Source of the DNA: Glossina fuscipes | Lineage: Eukaryota; Arthropoda; Insecta; Diptera; Glossinidae | Assembly: GCF_014805625.2 (NCBI RefSeq) | Contig: NW_023998417.1 | Location: forward strand, 8,058,680 to 8,122,679 | Length of the DNA stretch: 64,000 nt | Reading direction: 5' to 3' | Shown: piece by piece, positions 1-13,875 of the stretch | Numbering within the stretch: position 1 is the stretch's first letter | Layout: each line of letters begins with the position of its first letter | Made by a program: the position numbers and the translations under genes | The notes under the pieces: generated by a model | What the model saw: the letters and a program-made list of their open reading frames with translations, nothing else | Told to the model about the DNA's origin: nothing | Databases searched by the model: none

Positions 1-47
<47 letters not shown>
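1..47. repeat. (TG)n microsatellite at window edge
   Basis: Uninterrupted TG dinucleotide repeat running off the left edge of the window, so its full length is unknown. Confidence 0.95.
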
Positions 48-50
<3 letters not shown>

Positions 51-3000
51 GTACCCCCGCATACATGTTAAAAGATTAAAAATTTGCATATTAACCATTT
101 ACCTGCTGTGTGTATGTGACTGCATTGCATTGCACTGCCAGAAACAAGCAGAAAGTAGCTCAAGTAGCCAAAGTGAAAAAAAAAAAAAACGAAAAACAAG
201 AAAAAGACATAAAAAGGAAAAAAAACGAACACCACAAAGTGCAATCAATACTTAAACAACATGAAACATAGATACAACACAAGCACATAGAGCACATGCA
301 ATTTCATTTTCATCCATTTCCAACAAACATGGCACGTTGTTGCTGTTTGCTTTGGCTATGTATGTATGTATGTATGTGCATAGTTGTTGAAACATTGTAC
401 ATTCGTGGACATACATAGCATAGTATAGCATATATAGAGGCAAGCATGCATCTGTAATGAAAAGAAAGAATGAGAAAAAAAAAAAAAGAAAAAACTAAAA
501 GAAAAACAGTAGAACGCGTGCGGCAGTGCTCAATGGGTCAAAATATGAGGCTCTTAATAGACGCTGACAGTTACAAAGTGCCAAGCAATTGTGCAAAAAT
601 ACCACGCGAATAATACATCTAAGCATGTCTGTCTATGTATCTATGTAATGGAGATAATCAGCAACAGCAGCAGCAGCAACAACAACAACAACAACAAGAA
701 CAATAATAATAATAACAATTTTAACAATAACAACTACAAACATATGAATTTCGTATGTAATTTTGTACAGCATACAGCGACCTTTGATGAACATAACGAA
801 CGCCAGCAACAAGAACAGCAACAACATTTATTCGCAAAACAAATGCTATTTCAATTGCAACATTTCGTATTACACACTTATTTATACATATATACATACA
901 TACATACATACAAACATACATACAAACATACAAGCATGAACATTATTATGCACATGCACATGCACATGCACATATACGCGGATATATATGTAGATTATAA
1001 CTTGTACTACTTACATATGCTCCCGCTGTGCCAACAGCTTTGTATATCGATATATATATATATATATATATGCTCGTTTGTAATTTTGCGAAAGAATGGA
1101 CAACAGAGGGTTCAACAAAATTTAGTTACATGCATAGCTTTCGGCAATTAAAGCGCCAAAGAAAGAAAGCTTTGTCAAGTCGTAAACAGAACAATTTCAG
1201 AGATTTTTTTTTTTTTTTATGTGCACTTTATACAACAACAGCAATAACAACAACAATAATCGAATTGAATTAATGAAATTGATATCCTCAAGACATACGT
1301 AGCTACTGGCAATTACACTCATCCGTCCACCTTTGGCTTACTCCGTCAATAGACGTGAAATAGTAGTATGAGATTTATAATAAGATGCCTTTAAACTACA
1401 TGCACACACTTAAATTAATAGTCAACTGGTAGCGCAAAGAATTGCATTTTGTTACTTATTAATTCGAAACAAATTCGAAATGAATGCTTGAGAGTCAAGA
1501 CAAGATGAAAATAATTTCATTTTTATAGCCTAAAACTATGATGTGTTTTATCTAAAGCAACTTACTTTTCATATTTCGTCTACGATAAGTGCGGGTATGT
1601 TAATATAGTCATTCGGTTCGGTAATATTCAAAACTAGATATCACTGCACACATACAAACAAAATGTACATTTTCTTCATAAACATGAATTAAATCTGACT
1701 CAGTTCAGCTAAGTCGATCCATAGCTTCACTTGTTATTAACATTCTCCCGCTCTGTTTGTTCTGTCATATGATTCGATTCAAAAAACAAGCTAAACAGCT
1801 TTACTTGAAATAAAAAGGGGTAAAAAGGGGGTGTTTGCAAAGCTATCGATCAATATTTTTGCTCATCCTTAATAGCAATCAGTTTCAAGCGAATTCTTAA
1901 TAAAATCTTTTGCAAGCATGTTTTCCCCATTGTTTAGCCAAGGTGCTAGCAAAAGCGAGTCGACTCATTGAGGAATATTAGTTTCTTGCTTGTTAAAATT
2001 AAGAATAAAAATTGCAACAAAGTAGAAAATTGAAAGAGTTCTCTCAATTTAAGGCAAACATTAAAGTTGATAGAAAAAATTTACATTGCTTTCTCGTGGC
2101 CTGGAAAACACACATTCGCAAATTTAGTTGATCCGCAAACTATACATGCAGGATTTATCAGAAAATTCCGAAAAAGTTATTATCATTATTATTATTAATT
2201 TCGCCAGAGAAATAAATTCTAAGACTTAACTATTAAAAGCACAAGCATCTAAGGCTATCGGCTTTTATTAAAAACTCTACCGCACTTGAGATTCGAACCC
2301 ACGACCATTATCAGGGAACTTCACATTGGCCTTATCTAGCGAAAAATGGATAAGTTATAAGTTGACGTTTTTTTGGTCAAAATCCCGGTTGTTGCACAAA
2401 AATTATCGCTTCTACATGTTTCGCAAGGGCATTGAACGTTTTTGCTTTTAAAGATTCAAATTTTAGTCTTTACCTCTCAAAGCTCAGAACGAGGTGATCT
2501 CGGTTTTCAATATTTTCTATATTTTCAATATTTTATGATCGCCATTAAGGCCATGATAAAGCTTTTAGGAAAAGCTGATCTTATCCATCTGTAAAGCGCA
2601 TCATAAAATCATTGCCACGAGGTCTTATTGCCGAAAGGGATATCAATTATGAAAGGATTTGTGGAAAACCTTGCTCGACATGTTTAGTTCACAACAAACG
2701 AGCTTTCCACAGAAGACAAAATTAATTCGTTTTTACACACCCACTACGGAATGTTGGGAGTATATTAGCTGTGTCAAAACGTTTGCAACAGCAGAACAAA
2801 AAAAATAGAGAGACTCACCCCTTGATCAACATGTAACGCTTTTGTTTCCATTTCTTTTAAGTGTCTTTTTAGAAAAAATGTGACGATTGCTTAGCAGAAT
2901 GCACTTTTCATACTTGTTTGCACTTAAAGATCTAATACAAAGCACTTTCAGGTTTCTTTAAACCTTTGTGATATTTTACTTAAGAGCCTAGTGTTGACAG

Positions 3001-3065
3001 GTAAATTTTAGCAAAGTGCAATCGATCTCACACATCATTCATTGCAACGAAGTTTTTTTCTTAAA
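48..3065. other. Intergenic stretch, simple repeats, no gene seen
   Basis: No convincing coding exon on either strand. It holds a CAG/CAA/AAT triplet tract (about 660-735), a CATA/CAAA tetranucleotide tract (about 888-932), an ACATGC tract (952-972), an AT tract (about 1050-1072) and several A runs. Open frames here are translations of these repeats. A tRNA-like B-box fragment near 2.3 kb is listed separately. The last bases before 3236 are probably the 3' UTR of the minus-strand gene, with a TTTATT (AATAAA on the minus strand) at 3066-3071. Confidence 0.7.
2279..2345 (-). other. tRNA-like pol III B-box fragment (possible SINE remnant)
   Basis: Read on the minus strand, the segment carries GGGTTCGAATCTC, a near match to the tRNA T-arm / RNA polymerase III B box (GGTTCGANTCC). 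About 35 bases upstream is a weak A-box-like TAGATAAGG. The acceptor arms do not pair and the T stem has one mismatch, so this is not a working tRNA gene. A tRNA-derived SINE remnant is the most likely reading; a chance match is possible. Confidence 0.3.
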
Positions 3066-3238
3066 TTTATTTTTATTTTTACAGCTAGATTTTTGTACTG
3101 AGTATTTTTATAATTTAATTTATATAAATACTAACAATCTCATGTAAATCTATTAAAATCCTTATGATTGATAGTTGCATAATAAATCTACTATTTATCA
3201 CGCTATCTACTTTTTCTACACTTTCGATCACAAATTTA

Positions 3239-3817
3239 CCAGCCTCCACCGTGTTCTTTCTGCACGACATGCTTATAGATCGGATATGGTACAGGATACG
3301 GTTTGGGTACGACAATCTTAATTTGTTTTACCACCTCGACCGGGTAGGGTTTCTCCACCTCTACCGGATATGGTTTCTCAACGGTATACGGTATACGTTT
3401 CTCAGTTATTTCTGGCACAATACGATAGGTCGGTACTTGTATCTCCTGCTGGACTGGCACATGGACGGCATAAGGTTCAGGAATTTGTAAACGTATGACA
3501 TTGGGCACTTTAACAGGCACTGGATGCGGAATGGGTAAAGGAATTTTCTCAATGACTTGCACTGGCACAGGTTTTGAAACTTCCGAATATGTTTCCAACG
3601 GCTGATGGTGACCGGATAAGGATTGATGGCCATCCGATATGGTTAAATCCTCGGTGCTAACATGCGAGGCTGCGCTTATCGTTAAAAAGTATGCCAAACT
3701 TATCAAGGTAGCTGGTAACATCTGTTTTGAAATTGAAAGCAACAGCTTCTCCGTGTCTCTCTCTTTTTAAACAATTTTGTAGATATTGAATATTTTACTT
3801 ACTCTAAACTTATCCAT
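3239..3817 (-). CDS. Secreted proline/valine/tyrosine-rich protein (cuticle or eggshell type)
   Basis: Two exons: 3803-3817 (codes MDKFR) and 3239-3721 with stop at 3236-3238, joined across an 82-bp intron with GTAAGT donor and CAG acceptor in phase 0; about 166 aa. The start is the ATG at 3817; a second ATG opens exon 2 directly after the acceptor (MLPATLISLAYF), so the signal peptide is intact either way. After the hydrophobic leader comes a Ser/His/Gln-rich spacer, then a body built of PVPV, YPVEVEKPYPV and PKPYPVPYP motifs, and a short Gly-Gly-Gly-Trp end. No cysteines and no chitin-binding (R&R) motif are seen. Known family context: Pro/Val/Tyr repeat proteins of insect cuticle and vitelline membrane (vajk-like). 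The tiny first exon before a signal-peptide exon is typical of insect cuticular genes. The structure of the gene is fairly sure; the exact family is inference. Confidence 0.8.
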
Positions 3818-4963
3818 TGTGTGTTTTGTATTAAACAATTTATAAAATATATATATATATTATGATATATTATGTTTATGTGGCTTCAAAGGCCAGAGAC
3901 GGTGTACTGCGGTCTTATTCGTTATGGCCTTGGCTTTTATTCAAAAAACTTTTGTTCCGCTATTTACAACCCAAAAAAGTGAAAGATATACAAAAAGCTT
4001 TGTTGTGTAACGTTTAACGCTCTAGAAAGGAAAATTATTTTACTCTGCGATGCATAAGTAAAGCAAAATCGCAGTTAGACTTGGCGATATTATATCGTGT
4101 TATAAATGAAAGTTTAATGTTTTTTCTTTCCATTTTCATTTTCATTTCCATTTCTTTTTTTTTTTCCTCTATATATATATATATATGTGTGTTCACAATT
4201 CGGAACAACTGATCAAATAACAAGTGGAAGTAAATGCTGACTGACATAAGCCTTTAGGTATAGGTATAGCACCCGCTCTCTCAAGTCTACACATACAATG
4301 AACAAGAAAAGCAAAAAAAAAAAAAAGTAATAGGAGATATAGCAGTAGTAGCAAGCAAACAATAAAATGATAATATTGACAGGTAAGGCAGCCTTTAATA
4401 ACTAAGTCAAAGAAATGATTATGAAATTAATCAAAAGAAAACTTATATTTAATATCAGATCATAAAGGCAAACTTCCGGACTCTACTACTGTGTTTACAA
4501 ATAAAAGTTCATGAAAATTTTGACAAAAAAACTTGAATAATATCATTATCACGGCCATCATTATCATCATCATCGTCATAATCATCATTGTCATCATTAT
4601 AATCATCATTACTATGAACAAATTTCAGCATCAGCTTAATTTACTTCCCCACTTTTTTTCTTAATGCTTGTTACCACTTTTAAGTTTGAGAAGAAGAAGA
4701 AGAAAAATAAATAAAAAAAATTAAAAACATGGTTTGGTGAACAACTATTTGTTTGTGCATTCGGTGAATAAATCTGTGAGACATTTGATATAGAAACTTG
4801 TTATGAATTGCATGAGAAACTCATTGACAACAATGTACAACAGGCTATGGTTGAATCAAGTCAGTGTTAAATGGGGCATAACTTACTTTCAAACATCAAA
4901 CTTTTTTTTTTTCTTTTCATATTTTACCTCAGAGATTTTTCTTTCCTTTGAAACACACACGTT

Positions 4964-4995
<32 letters not shown>

Positions 4996-6939
4996 GGCAC
5001 TCTTAAGTGTCTAAGCGTTGTTCAAGATTGAATACAATGTTATGTTGGATAATTGTTATGTAAACACAAGTTATTGAATTTTATATAACCGAAAGCTTAC
5101 ATATAACCAAAACTTACTTTTATTTTAAATACAAAATTACGTTTTCTAATCGTTAAAATAGTCTGCGAGTGTTGTTAGTTATTATGCTTTTTCACACCTT
5201 CTCCTCTTTTCTTATGCAGACTTTATATAGATGTACTTCCCCGTTGCATTATTTTCGTTTCAGGTTGTGTTGTGACATTTGTTCTTTTAATTTCTTCTCA
5301 ATTTACTTTAAACATGAAACGGTTCTCTTGTTGTTTGTATACATACGTCCCTATCAATAATTGAATAATGTATAGATAATCAAACATTGAAAACTTGCAT
5401 AACAATTCGAATCGTTACATAATAGCAATGTTACCATGCTGGTAAGACGCACAAAAGCAAAATGTAAAAGATAATAAGGCAAAGGTTAACGGGTCACTTC
5501 TCAGAAATTGGATAACACCCAATTCACATATCGGGACACTCTAATGTTAGCTTATGATCCGTAGATGGACGACAAAAAGTACGATCGATTGAAATGTCTT
5601 TTTTATAATTATCAAGGCGTTATGCTTTTACCGATGAATGCCTTCAATAAAGCCCGATCAGACCTTAGTAAAGTATGATGCGCATCGCATCAAGAATTGC
5701 ATCTGGTAGACTGAGTTAATAATCGTACTCCTTATTTGTTAGGTTATGCGGGGAACTATTTAAGTCTCCTCGATCACTAATCCCCCCACATTCACGGCAT
5801 ATAGAACAAGAAATTCTTTTAATTATATAATATTTCGATGAAATATCTAAAGTCAAACGATATGACTTCAAGTCACATACACGGAAAAGCGTTATCCAAC
5901 CAAAGAAAAAAAAAAAAAAAAAAAAAAATTTAAATTCTTTTCAAAACTACTGAAGAATAACTTCAAGTTGGTTACTTGAAGATAAAACGTGTAGCGTGTG
6001 AAAAACAAATTTTTAACTGACAAATAAGACAAAGGCTGACAGAAGTCAATCAAATCACATCATTGTAAATAAGTTATTTAAAAAGAGAGAGAGACAAAAA
6101 AAAAAAAAACTAAAAACATTTTGACAACAAATTTAACTGACGGATAAACTGCCAACCGTCAGATTCATACACACATTGGCGCCCTCTTACCAAACTAAGC
6201 TTGCCTGCAAGCAATATTTTTTGATTAGTGTATGAAAAATGTACTCTACGTATAGTAAAGGAAGGCTATGCGATGCTTTGGGTTTCTTAAAAAAATTGCA
6301 TGCATTTTAATGAATTCCTCTAGGGGCCAATAAACAAGTGATGGACGGACATATTTAAAATGTCAACAGTTCCTTTGCTTTTGTTTTTCTTTGTTTTCGT
6401 TGTTTTCGTTATTTTTTTCTTTTTTTTTTTGTTCTTTATTTATCCTAAATTTATTCAAGTTGAAAATTTCAAAATTTTTTAAGGTTTGCCATCGATGGCA
6501 TGAAAATTAACCAATGATGAACGTAACTACCGTACGCGGTACACACTGAGAGCATATATATATATATATATATTGATATTCTGTTGTGTGCAGCACATTG
6601 TGCCCCCAAAAAATTTAAGCATAAATTAAATTAGCGCAAAATCTTCTCAGCAAAAGAAACGCGTAAAGGTAAGAGGTAAAAAGAGTGTAGCCAACCAACC
6701 AACACCCAACCCAACCAACATCGATACACACTTTTTGATTTCCCAAAGTACGACAAGAAAGCAGTGAACGTGTTTTTTTTTTTCTTTTTTCTTTTTTTCT
6801 TTGCCTTTTTTTTTGACGATAACGACATTGAAGCGTAGTCAAAGTTAAAAGTGGTGGCAGCGTCAGTGTGAATATTGTCAATAAACGCGGTATTATTTGC
6901 GGGACCTCTGTCCATGAGTGGTTTCTTCTCTCCTTCTCC

Positions 6940-6974
<35 letters not shown>

Positions 6975-9147
6975 ATTTTTTTGTTTCCTTCTCTCTCCTC
7001 ATTATTGTTAAATTTCACGTTTAACTTAACTACCGCGCGTTATGCGGAGAATTTGAATTCAATTCAGTTGGTTTTATGTGACATAAATTATCAGCGACAT
7101 GACCAGGTATGCAATAACAACAACAACAACAATAGCAACAACACCAACAACAACAGCAATATTAACAATAACAGAAGCAAGCACGTCACAGCAGCCACAA
7201 TTCAAGACATCAACTTGTTCACCATATAACGTAATCTAAAAAACGTTAGCACTGAAGCGTTAATTCAGTTTTCCGTTATTTGTAATGCTTCATAATCCGA
7301 AAAATTATTTTTCGAGTTTCACACAAGCACACACACATACACACACACACACACCTAGAAAATCATTTTATAAGCTTCAGCTTTGATTTGTTTATCCATT
7401 CAAAAGCAAGCACGTTCATCGCATCATCGTGTTAGCATTAAAGACAGTTTGCGTTGATTACCAACAACTTCTTGAGTAACAGTTTTAAAATCAATTCAAA
7501 TCAATTTTATGACACATTGATGAAATCTTTAACTTATTGACAGCTAAAGTGCATAGCTAAGTATGCTATGTAAATGCGTGTATGAAACAGATTTTATTAA
7601 AGAATTAAGCAAAATAATTCTGGGATATTTTCTAAAGAATTTTTGTAAATTTCTTCTAAAACTTGAGACAAGAAAAACTGATTACTTGCTATATACTTGT
7701 ATAAAATAATAATTATATCACACAATTGACGCTAAACGCATTTGTTTTAAATGCGAGGTATGCGAGGTAAAGCCTAACCATGTGTTCACAAAAGTTCCTT
7801 TCATGCGTTACTAATAATAATAATACCAACCGCATAATGCGTAGAGACTTTGATTTATAAACGAATTTTCCCACAACAACGTTTTTCTTAAAATTCATCA
7901 ACAAAACGTTCGTTTATTTCTCTTGTCTATTCATGGGGCTATACATATAGTAGTAGTAGTAGTAGTAGTAGTGTTGGCTTTTCACATATGATGACGACAT
8001 TGTTGGTTGATGTTTGACAGTCGCTTTCACACATTCCTAATTTTTTAATGTCTGCATAGTATAGAGTATCATGTACACATGAAACATATATCGAATGGAC
8101 TAACATTCATTTAATACAGTCATCTGTCTGCTTAGCTTATCCTGATAATATCCGTTTAATGCAGGGGGATGGGGGTTGGCAGTTATGTTGCCTGCCAGCA
8201 GCACTATACATATATATATATATATATATATGTACATATATTTATCATGATATCCTCTCATCTATCAGTTGAATTGGCTGAAGAGCACTTATTGTTCGGA
8301 TTTCATTTGGAAAATTGTAACGGAACAGGCTGACACGTGTAAACGGATGTCCAATGGCTAACCGGAGATATATTTCATATCCGTTATGTTGCAAATACGA
8401 AAAAATATTTGAATAAACTTTATGATTTGTAATTTTTGTTTCATTTTTTTTTCGTTCGTTTTTTTTTTTCTCATTTTTTCCATTTATTTTGATGTTTCTC
8501 CCTTGACAACTTTTTTTTTTTTTTTTTTCTATAATACTTCTTAAAAGATATTCAATGAATCGCGGCAATGAATGCTCAACATAAGCACACATGAGCCTTA
8601 ATAAATTCGATAGTTTGTTTAGGTTATTTTCTATGCATTTTTTTTTTTTTTTTTTTTTTGTGGGAAGTTGGAAGGATTATTATATAATGATAAAATAAAT
8701 AGGGAAATATAGAGTTATTTCTCAACTCTACTACTGTTATATAATAAGACTCAACTCCTTCTGGATGTTACAGAGCACCCTAAATGAAACTTATCACAAG
8801 TGGTGTAGGGTGTAAGAAATTTGATATCGTCTCATTTAATTTTTGCCCACTTTTCCCAATGAATCGCGTTAAACTTAATAGCTGTACAAAAAAGGTTTTA
8901 AAAGAAAATTTTGTTATATCAATGAATAATAGTCCGTCTTTCGCCAAAGCACCCATGGATCGACTTTTGATAGAAACAGCCTAAAGGTTAACATCAACAA
9001 ATTTGAGTTTATAATAGAACCTTCGTTCGACCTATTTCATCTTTCATGGCTCGGAGAGTATTTATTATTTTATACTCTTCATCACTGATCACTGGTCAGT
9101 AATAACTAACCTGAAACCAATTTATATTCTCTTGATTGACTTTTCCC

Positions 9148-9189
<42 letters not shown>

Positions 9190-9500
9190 TACATACATAC
9201 ATATTCCAACTTATAATAAATCATACGAAAGTCATATGAAAATAATTTCATGACAATTACCGCCCACTTAATCGTCTTAACGGAAGGACTATTAGCTTTA
9301 TAGCGATACTTAAGCTCATAGCTTAACAAGAAAACCAAAAAAAAAAAAAAAAAACCTCATGTAAATACTTACGAAGCAATCCATAAACAATGAACTTAAT
9401 AGGTAATCGGGATAAGGGAAAAAATTGAATTTCATATTTAACCCAAGACATGCCACAACCTAAGGCCATTATGAAATGATTACTCGACAACAATTACTAT

Positions 9501-9564
9501 ACAACAACAACAACAACAACAACAACAATAATAATAATAATAATAACAATAATAATAACAACAA
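9501..9564. repeat. Compound (CAA)n-(TAA)n repeat
   Basis: CAA units change to TAA units without a break; it lies in a gene-free area. Confidence 0.95.
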
Positions 9565-10061
9565 GTAGAAAAACCATAAGAATAACAAAAAACATCGACC
9601 ACTGAATCCTTTAGCAAAGTTAAATTACTTTTTGAATGTAAAACGATTACAAAACTCCTACTGTTTCGTCATAGGTACACAACAGTAAAACCAAAATGTT
9701 CAAATAGTTTCCTAGGCAAACAGACAGGGTGAGCGCAGAGCGAGAGCAAAAACTTATAACAATCAAGAAGAAGATGATGATGAAGAAGAAGAAGAAGAAA
9801 AAAAATCATCATCAAATGGCATTTAAACAGCAAATCGGACACAAACAGCGAAACATTGCAGGCAATTAAGCCAATGTTATAAATTAATCAGAGGCAAAAG
9901 ACTATAAGCGAAAAAGATGGCAAAAAAAAATAGAAATAACAACAGCTACAACAAACTTAAGATGTAAACCAAATGATGACGATTACTAAGTTGGCTACTC
10001 ATAGAGCTCGAAGTTCATAATAGCAAATATAAAATAACGCTGATGACGACAATGATGTTGA

Positions 10062-10101
10062 GGATGATGATAATGATGATGATGATGATGATGATGATGA
10101 T
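10062..10101. repeat. (GAT)n trinucleotide repeat
   Basis: Nearly perfect GAT/ATG repeat with one interruption (taa). It lies in a gene-free stretch, with no supporting coding context. Confidence 0.9.
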
Positions 10102-11151
10102 TAGAGTCATGTAATGCTATGAAACGAACCGAACACACTGAACTTCAAACCAAGGAGAAACAACAATTGCCTTAAGGTTGGCTTTTCCTGTGTAAGTGTA
10201 TCTGTGTGTGTGTGTGTATCTGTGTGTGTGTGTGTTTGTGTTTGTGTGTGTCATGAATGAAGCAAATCATCTAGAAAACATGCAACTAAGTTCTTAGCAA
10301 ATATGCATGTAATGCCTTAAGTTATGTTGAAAGTTTTGCGCAGACAGAAAACGAGAGAGTTGATCATAATCCCTCGCTAAACGGCCGGCAAATGAACTGC
10401 ATTGAAATGCAATCATTCTGGGTCTTTTAAGCGGTTATAATTTATTTCACTAATTTGTGGCAATCGACATGAGATCTTGTTTATTAAACGTTGCACAAAT
10501 ACTACACAAGTATAAAATGCGTTTACTTGTCGTCGCTGTCGTCATCATCTGCATCATCATCATCGCCTCAGCGCCTGCATAATAATGCAGTCTTACATGC
10601 AAAATGTTTTGCTATATATAAGTTGAATGCATTGTCATCATCGTCGTCATCATCATCATCATCATCATCATCGTCATTATTACCATCGTCATCAGCCCAT
10701 CACCGGTACGTCCTTTTCATCTCTGGCATTTGTCTGGCTGCATCAATATCTCCTGATGAGGCAGACAATCACAGACATGGCTAGCATAAAGCGGCCCCAG
10801 AGAAAAAAGTGGCTAAGAAAACGCAAATGCATGTATTGTTGCGTTTATTTACTTCTTTTCCTTTTCCTTTTTTTTTTTTTTTCTCAACCATTTTTGGTTG
10901 CACAACCGTTCATCCGACCGTTCATTTGATTTCATTTAGCTCTTGTCTTTTTTCGGTTCAGTTCAATTCAGTTCGGTTGGGTTCAATACGAGTTATCTTG
11001 TAGGATGCAAATGATTTGGCCACTTTTTTTTTTTTTTTTCTTAGCAAGATTTATGGTCTTGTTTGATGTGACGACCGACAATGGTTGCGACAACGCGTTT
11101 AGTTAACAATTTTCTTTTCGCTTAACTTACAAGCATCTTAAGATCTTCTTG

Positions 11152-11153
<2 letters not shown>

Positions 11154-11188
<35 letters not shown>
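11154..11188. repeat. Poly(T) run of 35
   Basis: Longest uninterrupted homopolymer in the left half. It could be the A tail of an old minus-strand retroposed sequence, but no recognisable body or target-site duplication is visible beside it. Confidence 0.9.
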
Positions 11189-11189
<1 letters not shown>

Positions 11190-13258
11190 ATTCTTGATTT
11201 TCTTTAGTGTTCGTCTTAGTCTTAGTCTTTCTTTAGAGGCAGCCTTTAATGTGTATTTAATACAATCACTTATTTATATGCGTGTAGAAGAATGCTTGAC
11301 TTGCACACATTTCTATTAGTTTGTTATGTAATGGGTTGTCTGTAGGCCTGGAATTTCACTTACATGAGCTCTAATCTAAAGGCTCTTTTTTTTTTTTAAT
11401 TACTCAGCACTTTTCTTTTTGGTGTCTGTTAACACGAGCCTTTTCCCTTGGTCAATTGGTCAATTACGCACGCACTTTTGCTAAACATTCTAAAGACGAA
11501 TGAAAATATTTTCAGAAACATGTTCATGTTTCTGAGGTATTTTAGCTCAATTAAAAATGATCATAAGTGTATTTGTGTGATTGTTGCTTTCATCGATTCG
11601 AAAACAATCTTAATTGGGTCATCCAAATGTACTACTCCTTTTCTATCTAGCAGTTAGGTAGACATCTTTTCCCGCATAACATTTTGAAATTCTTTTCCTC
11701 CAAAAAAAGTTTCATTTACGATCAAAAAAACTACGTACACCTCGGAGGAGCCGAAAACAAAGTCCTGAGCTGCTAGCGATGGCTTATATTTTATATATAC
11801 TTTCAGGCGTCTGTTGTCTGATTCTGTCATGACGCATATCCTTTAGTTAGAGGCTCGTGCAAATTTTCCATAGATGTCTCCTCTATTTAAAACGACAAAG
11901 ATCGAGTTTCCCTACTCATTGAAGCGAAGGGAAACTCCTGACTTTCAGTCCCCTTTAATTGTTTTTCCTTGTCTGGGCATCAGTTGGTCTTAGTACGCTC
12001 CTTGGCTGAATCAATCGATTTGCATAGTTTATTCCGCATCGAGCATACACCTCCCAAGCTGCAGTCGCTCCCTACCTTTCGCTCTTTCTACACTTCTTTC
12101 TCCTTGACCATCAGCGTTCATAACGGAGAGGAAACATCCCCCGAGTGATTGATTATAAAAAAAAAAGATATTACGGAAGCCGTCATCTACTCTCACGCCA
12201 TCACGTATTGAGACAACACACACATCTTTCGGAATTGGCAGACATGGGAAAAGCATTACTGGGAAAATCGTTTACATTGATCTCTGTCAACTTCGCTTAA
12301 TGATGAAAGACTGATATGAAAATCGCTTTGCTCATTATTTCGCCCGCAAATCGCAGAAACGCCATTTTCATAAATTAATTATAAGATTATAAGCCGAAAA
12401 TGCCATACATTTGGTTTGTTTAAATGAACTTTGGTGAAAAACCTACGAAAGAGACTGCGAAAGTTCTTCCTTACCTAAGACAATTATAAATGAATAGAAA
12501 AAAATTTCTGACACTTTATATACTTATGACGTATTTTTCTTAAGCTCGAAATTTAAAAACTATTCCTACAATGGCTCCGATAATGCTAAGGTGTTTTAAA
12601 ACAATTCCTCTTTGTATTATCAAAGAAGAAAATGACAAAAATTTAAACTTGAATTCTGACTCATTTGATAAATAGAAAGATAATCTATACTATTTAACCC
12701 AACGATTAGCCCAAAATAAAGATTAGAAAAGATTTTCGTTAACTATTTCTAGATGTTACAGACGGCGAGACGAATCAACCGCCCTTGACTAATATCAGCA
12801 TTAAATGCAATTACGTTGTAGTGACTAATGGAAAAGGAGTAAGCTTTTATATGATGAAGATAATCATTATACATTATACAAATATAAACATATATATATG
12901 ATGCACTGTTTGTAAATGCATTATTATGGAATATTTCATCACATTATAATGTCGATTTGTCACGAAAATCTACTCATATAGACAGAAGAAATGAGAAAAG
13001 CTTTGTTGTTGTTGTTGTTGTTGTTGAATATGAACTTCCACGATTTTGAAAAATGTCTCCTAACATTAAAACGAAATCTCGTTTATAACTTTGTATATTT
13101 TTGTGTGTGTGCGTGTGTGTGTATGAAAGCGAAGTCCACATTTATATATATATACATATATGTATATATATATATTTTACCAAAGAATTTCCCTTGCCGA
13201 ATAACGAAATAACAAAAGATCTGATTTGCATATATATCTGATTTTGTCTTTATACCGA

Positions 13259-13300
13259 ATCTCTCTGTCTCTCTCTCTCTTTTTCTCTCTCTCTCTCCGT

Positions 13301-13337
<37 letters not shown>
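13259..13337. repeat. Compound (TC)n-(GT)n microsatellite
   Basis: A TC tract passes directly into a GT tract of about 40 bases. Reading frames through it give only SLSL / VCVC peptides on one strand and THTH / ERER on the other, so the apparent ORFs are not genes. Confidence 0.95.
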
Positions 13338-13338
<1 letters not shown>

Positions 13339-13843
13339 AAATAAATTTATTGCATCAATACAAATATTAAAGTCACATTTCAATCACATGCAAATAAACT
13401 GCAACTCATGAACTCAACAAACAAACTTAAACTAAAACTTTCTGACTTCTTTCCCCTACGTTTATTCGCGGTATACGGTAACAAATCTTGGCCGCTTCAT
13501 CTTATGATTCGATGGAGTAGTACACATACACAATATATCTTTTTGAAGAAAAAGATGCTTACAAAGAAGAAGAAGGCTACTGTTGTTATTGCTGTTGTCG
13601 TTGTTGTCTTCGGTTGTTCTTGACTAGATCGTTGTTGGTTAGCCGAAGAGAAGAGAAGAGCTGAAAATTGAAAACAATGACAAAGAAGGACACGTTTCGG
13701 AAATGAAAATTTATGAAAATCATGAAGTCAAGCCATAAATTTTGAATTTGGCAATTTAACGCTGTATGATATCGTTATGTCGGCATTGAAGTGGGACGAC
13801 AAGCACAATAGTTAAACATTTTTCTTTATTTCGTTTCAAGTCA

Positions 13844-13875
<32 letters not shown>

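Noticed and set aside
4..255. Open frame starting in the TG repeat
   Set aside because: Its start is the microsatellite (VCVC) and its end an A-rich tract (KKKKRK); no gene-like core.
591..1151. 186-codon plus-strand frame with poly-Asn and HMHMHM
   Set aside because: Made of triplet and tetranucleotide repeats (CAA/AAT, CATA, ACATGC). Long because repeats lack stops, not because of selection.
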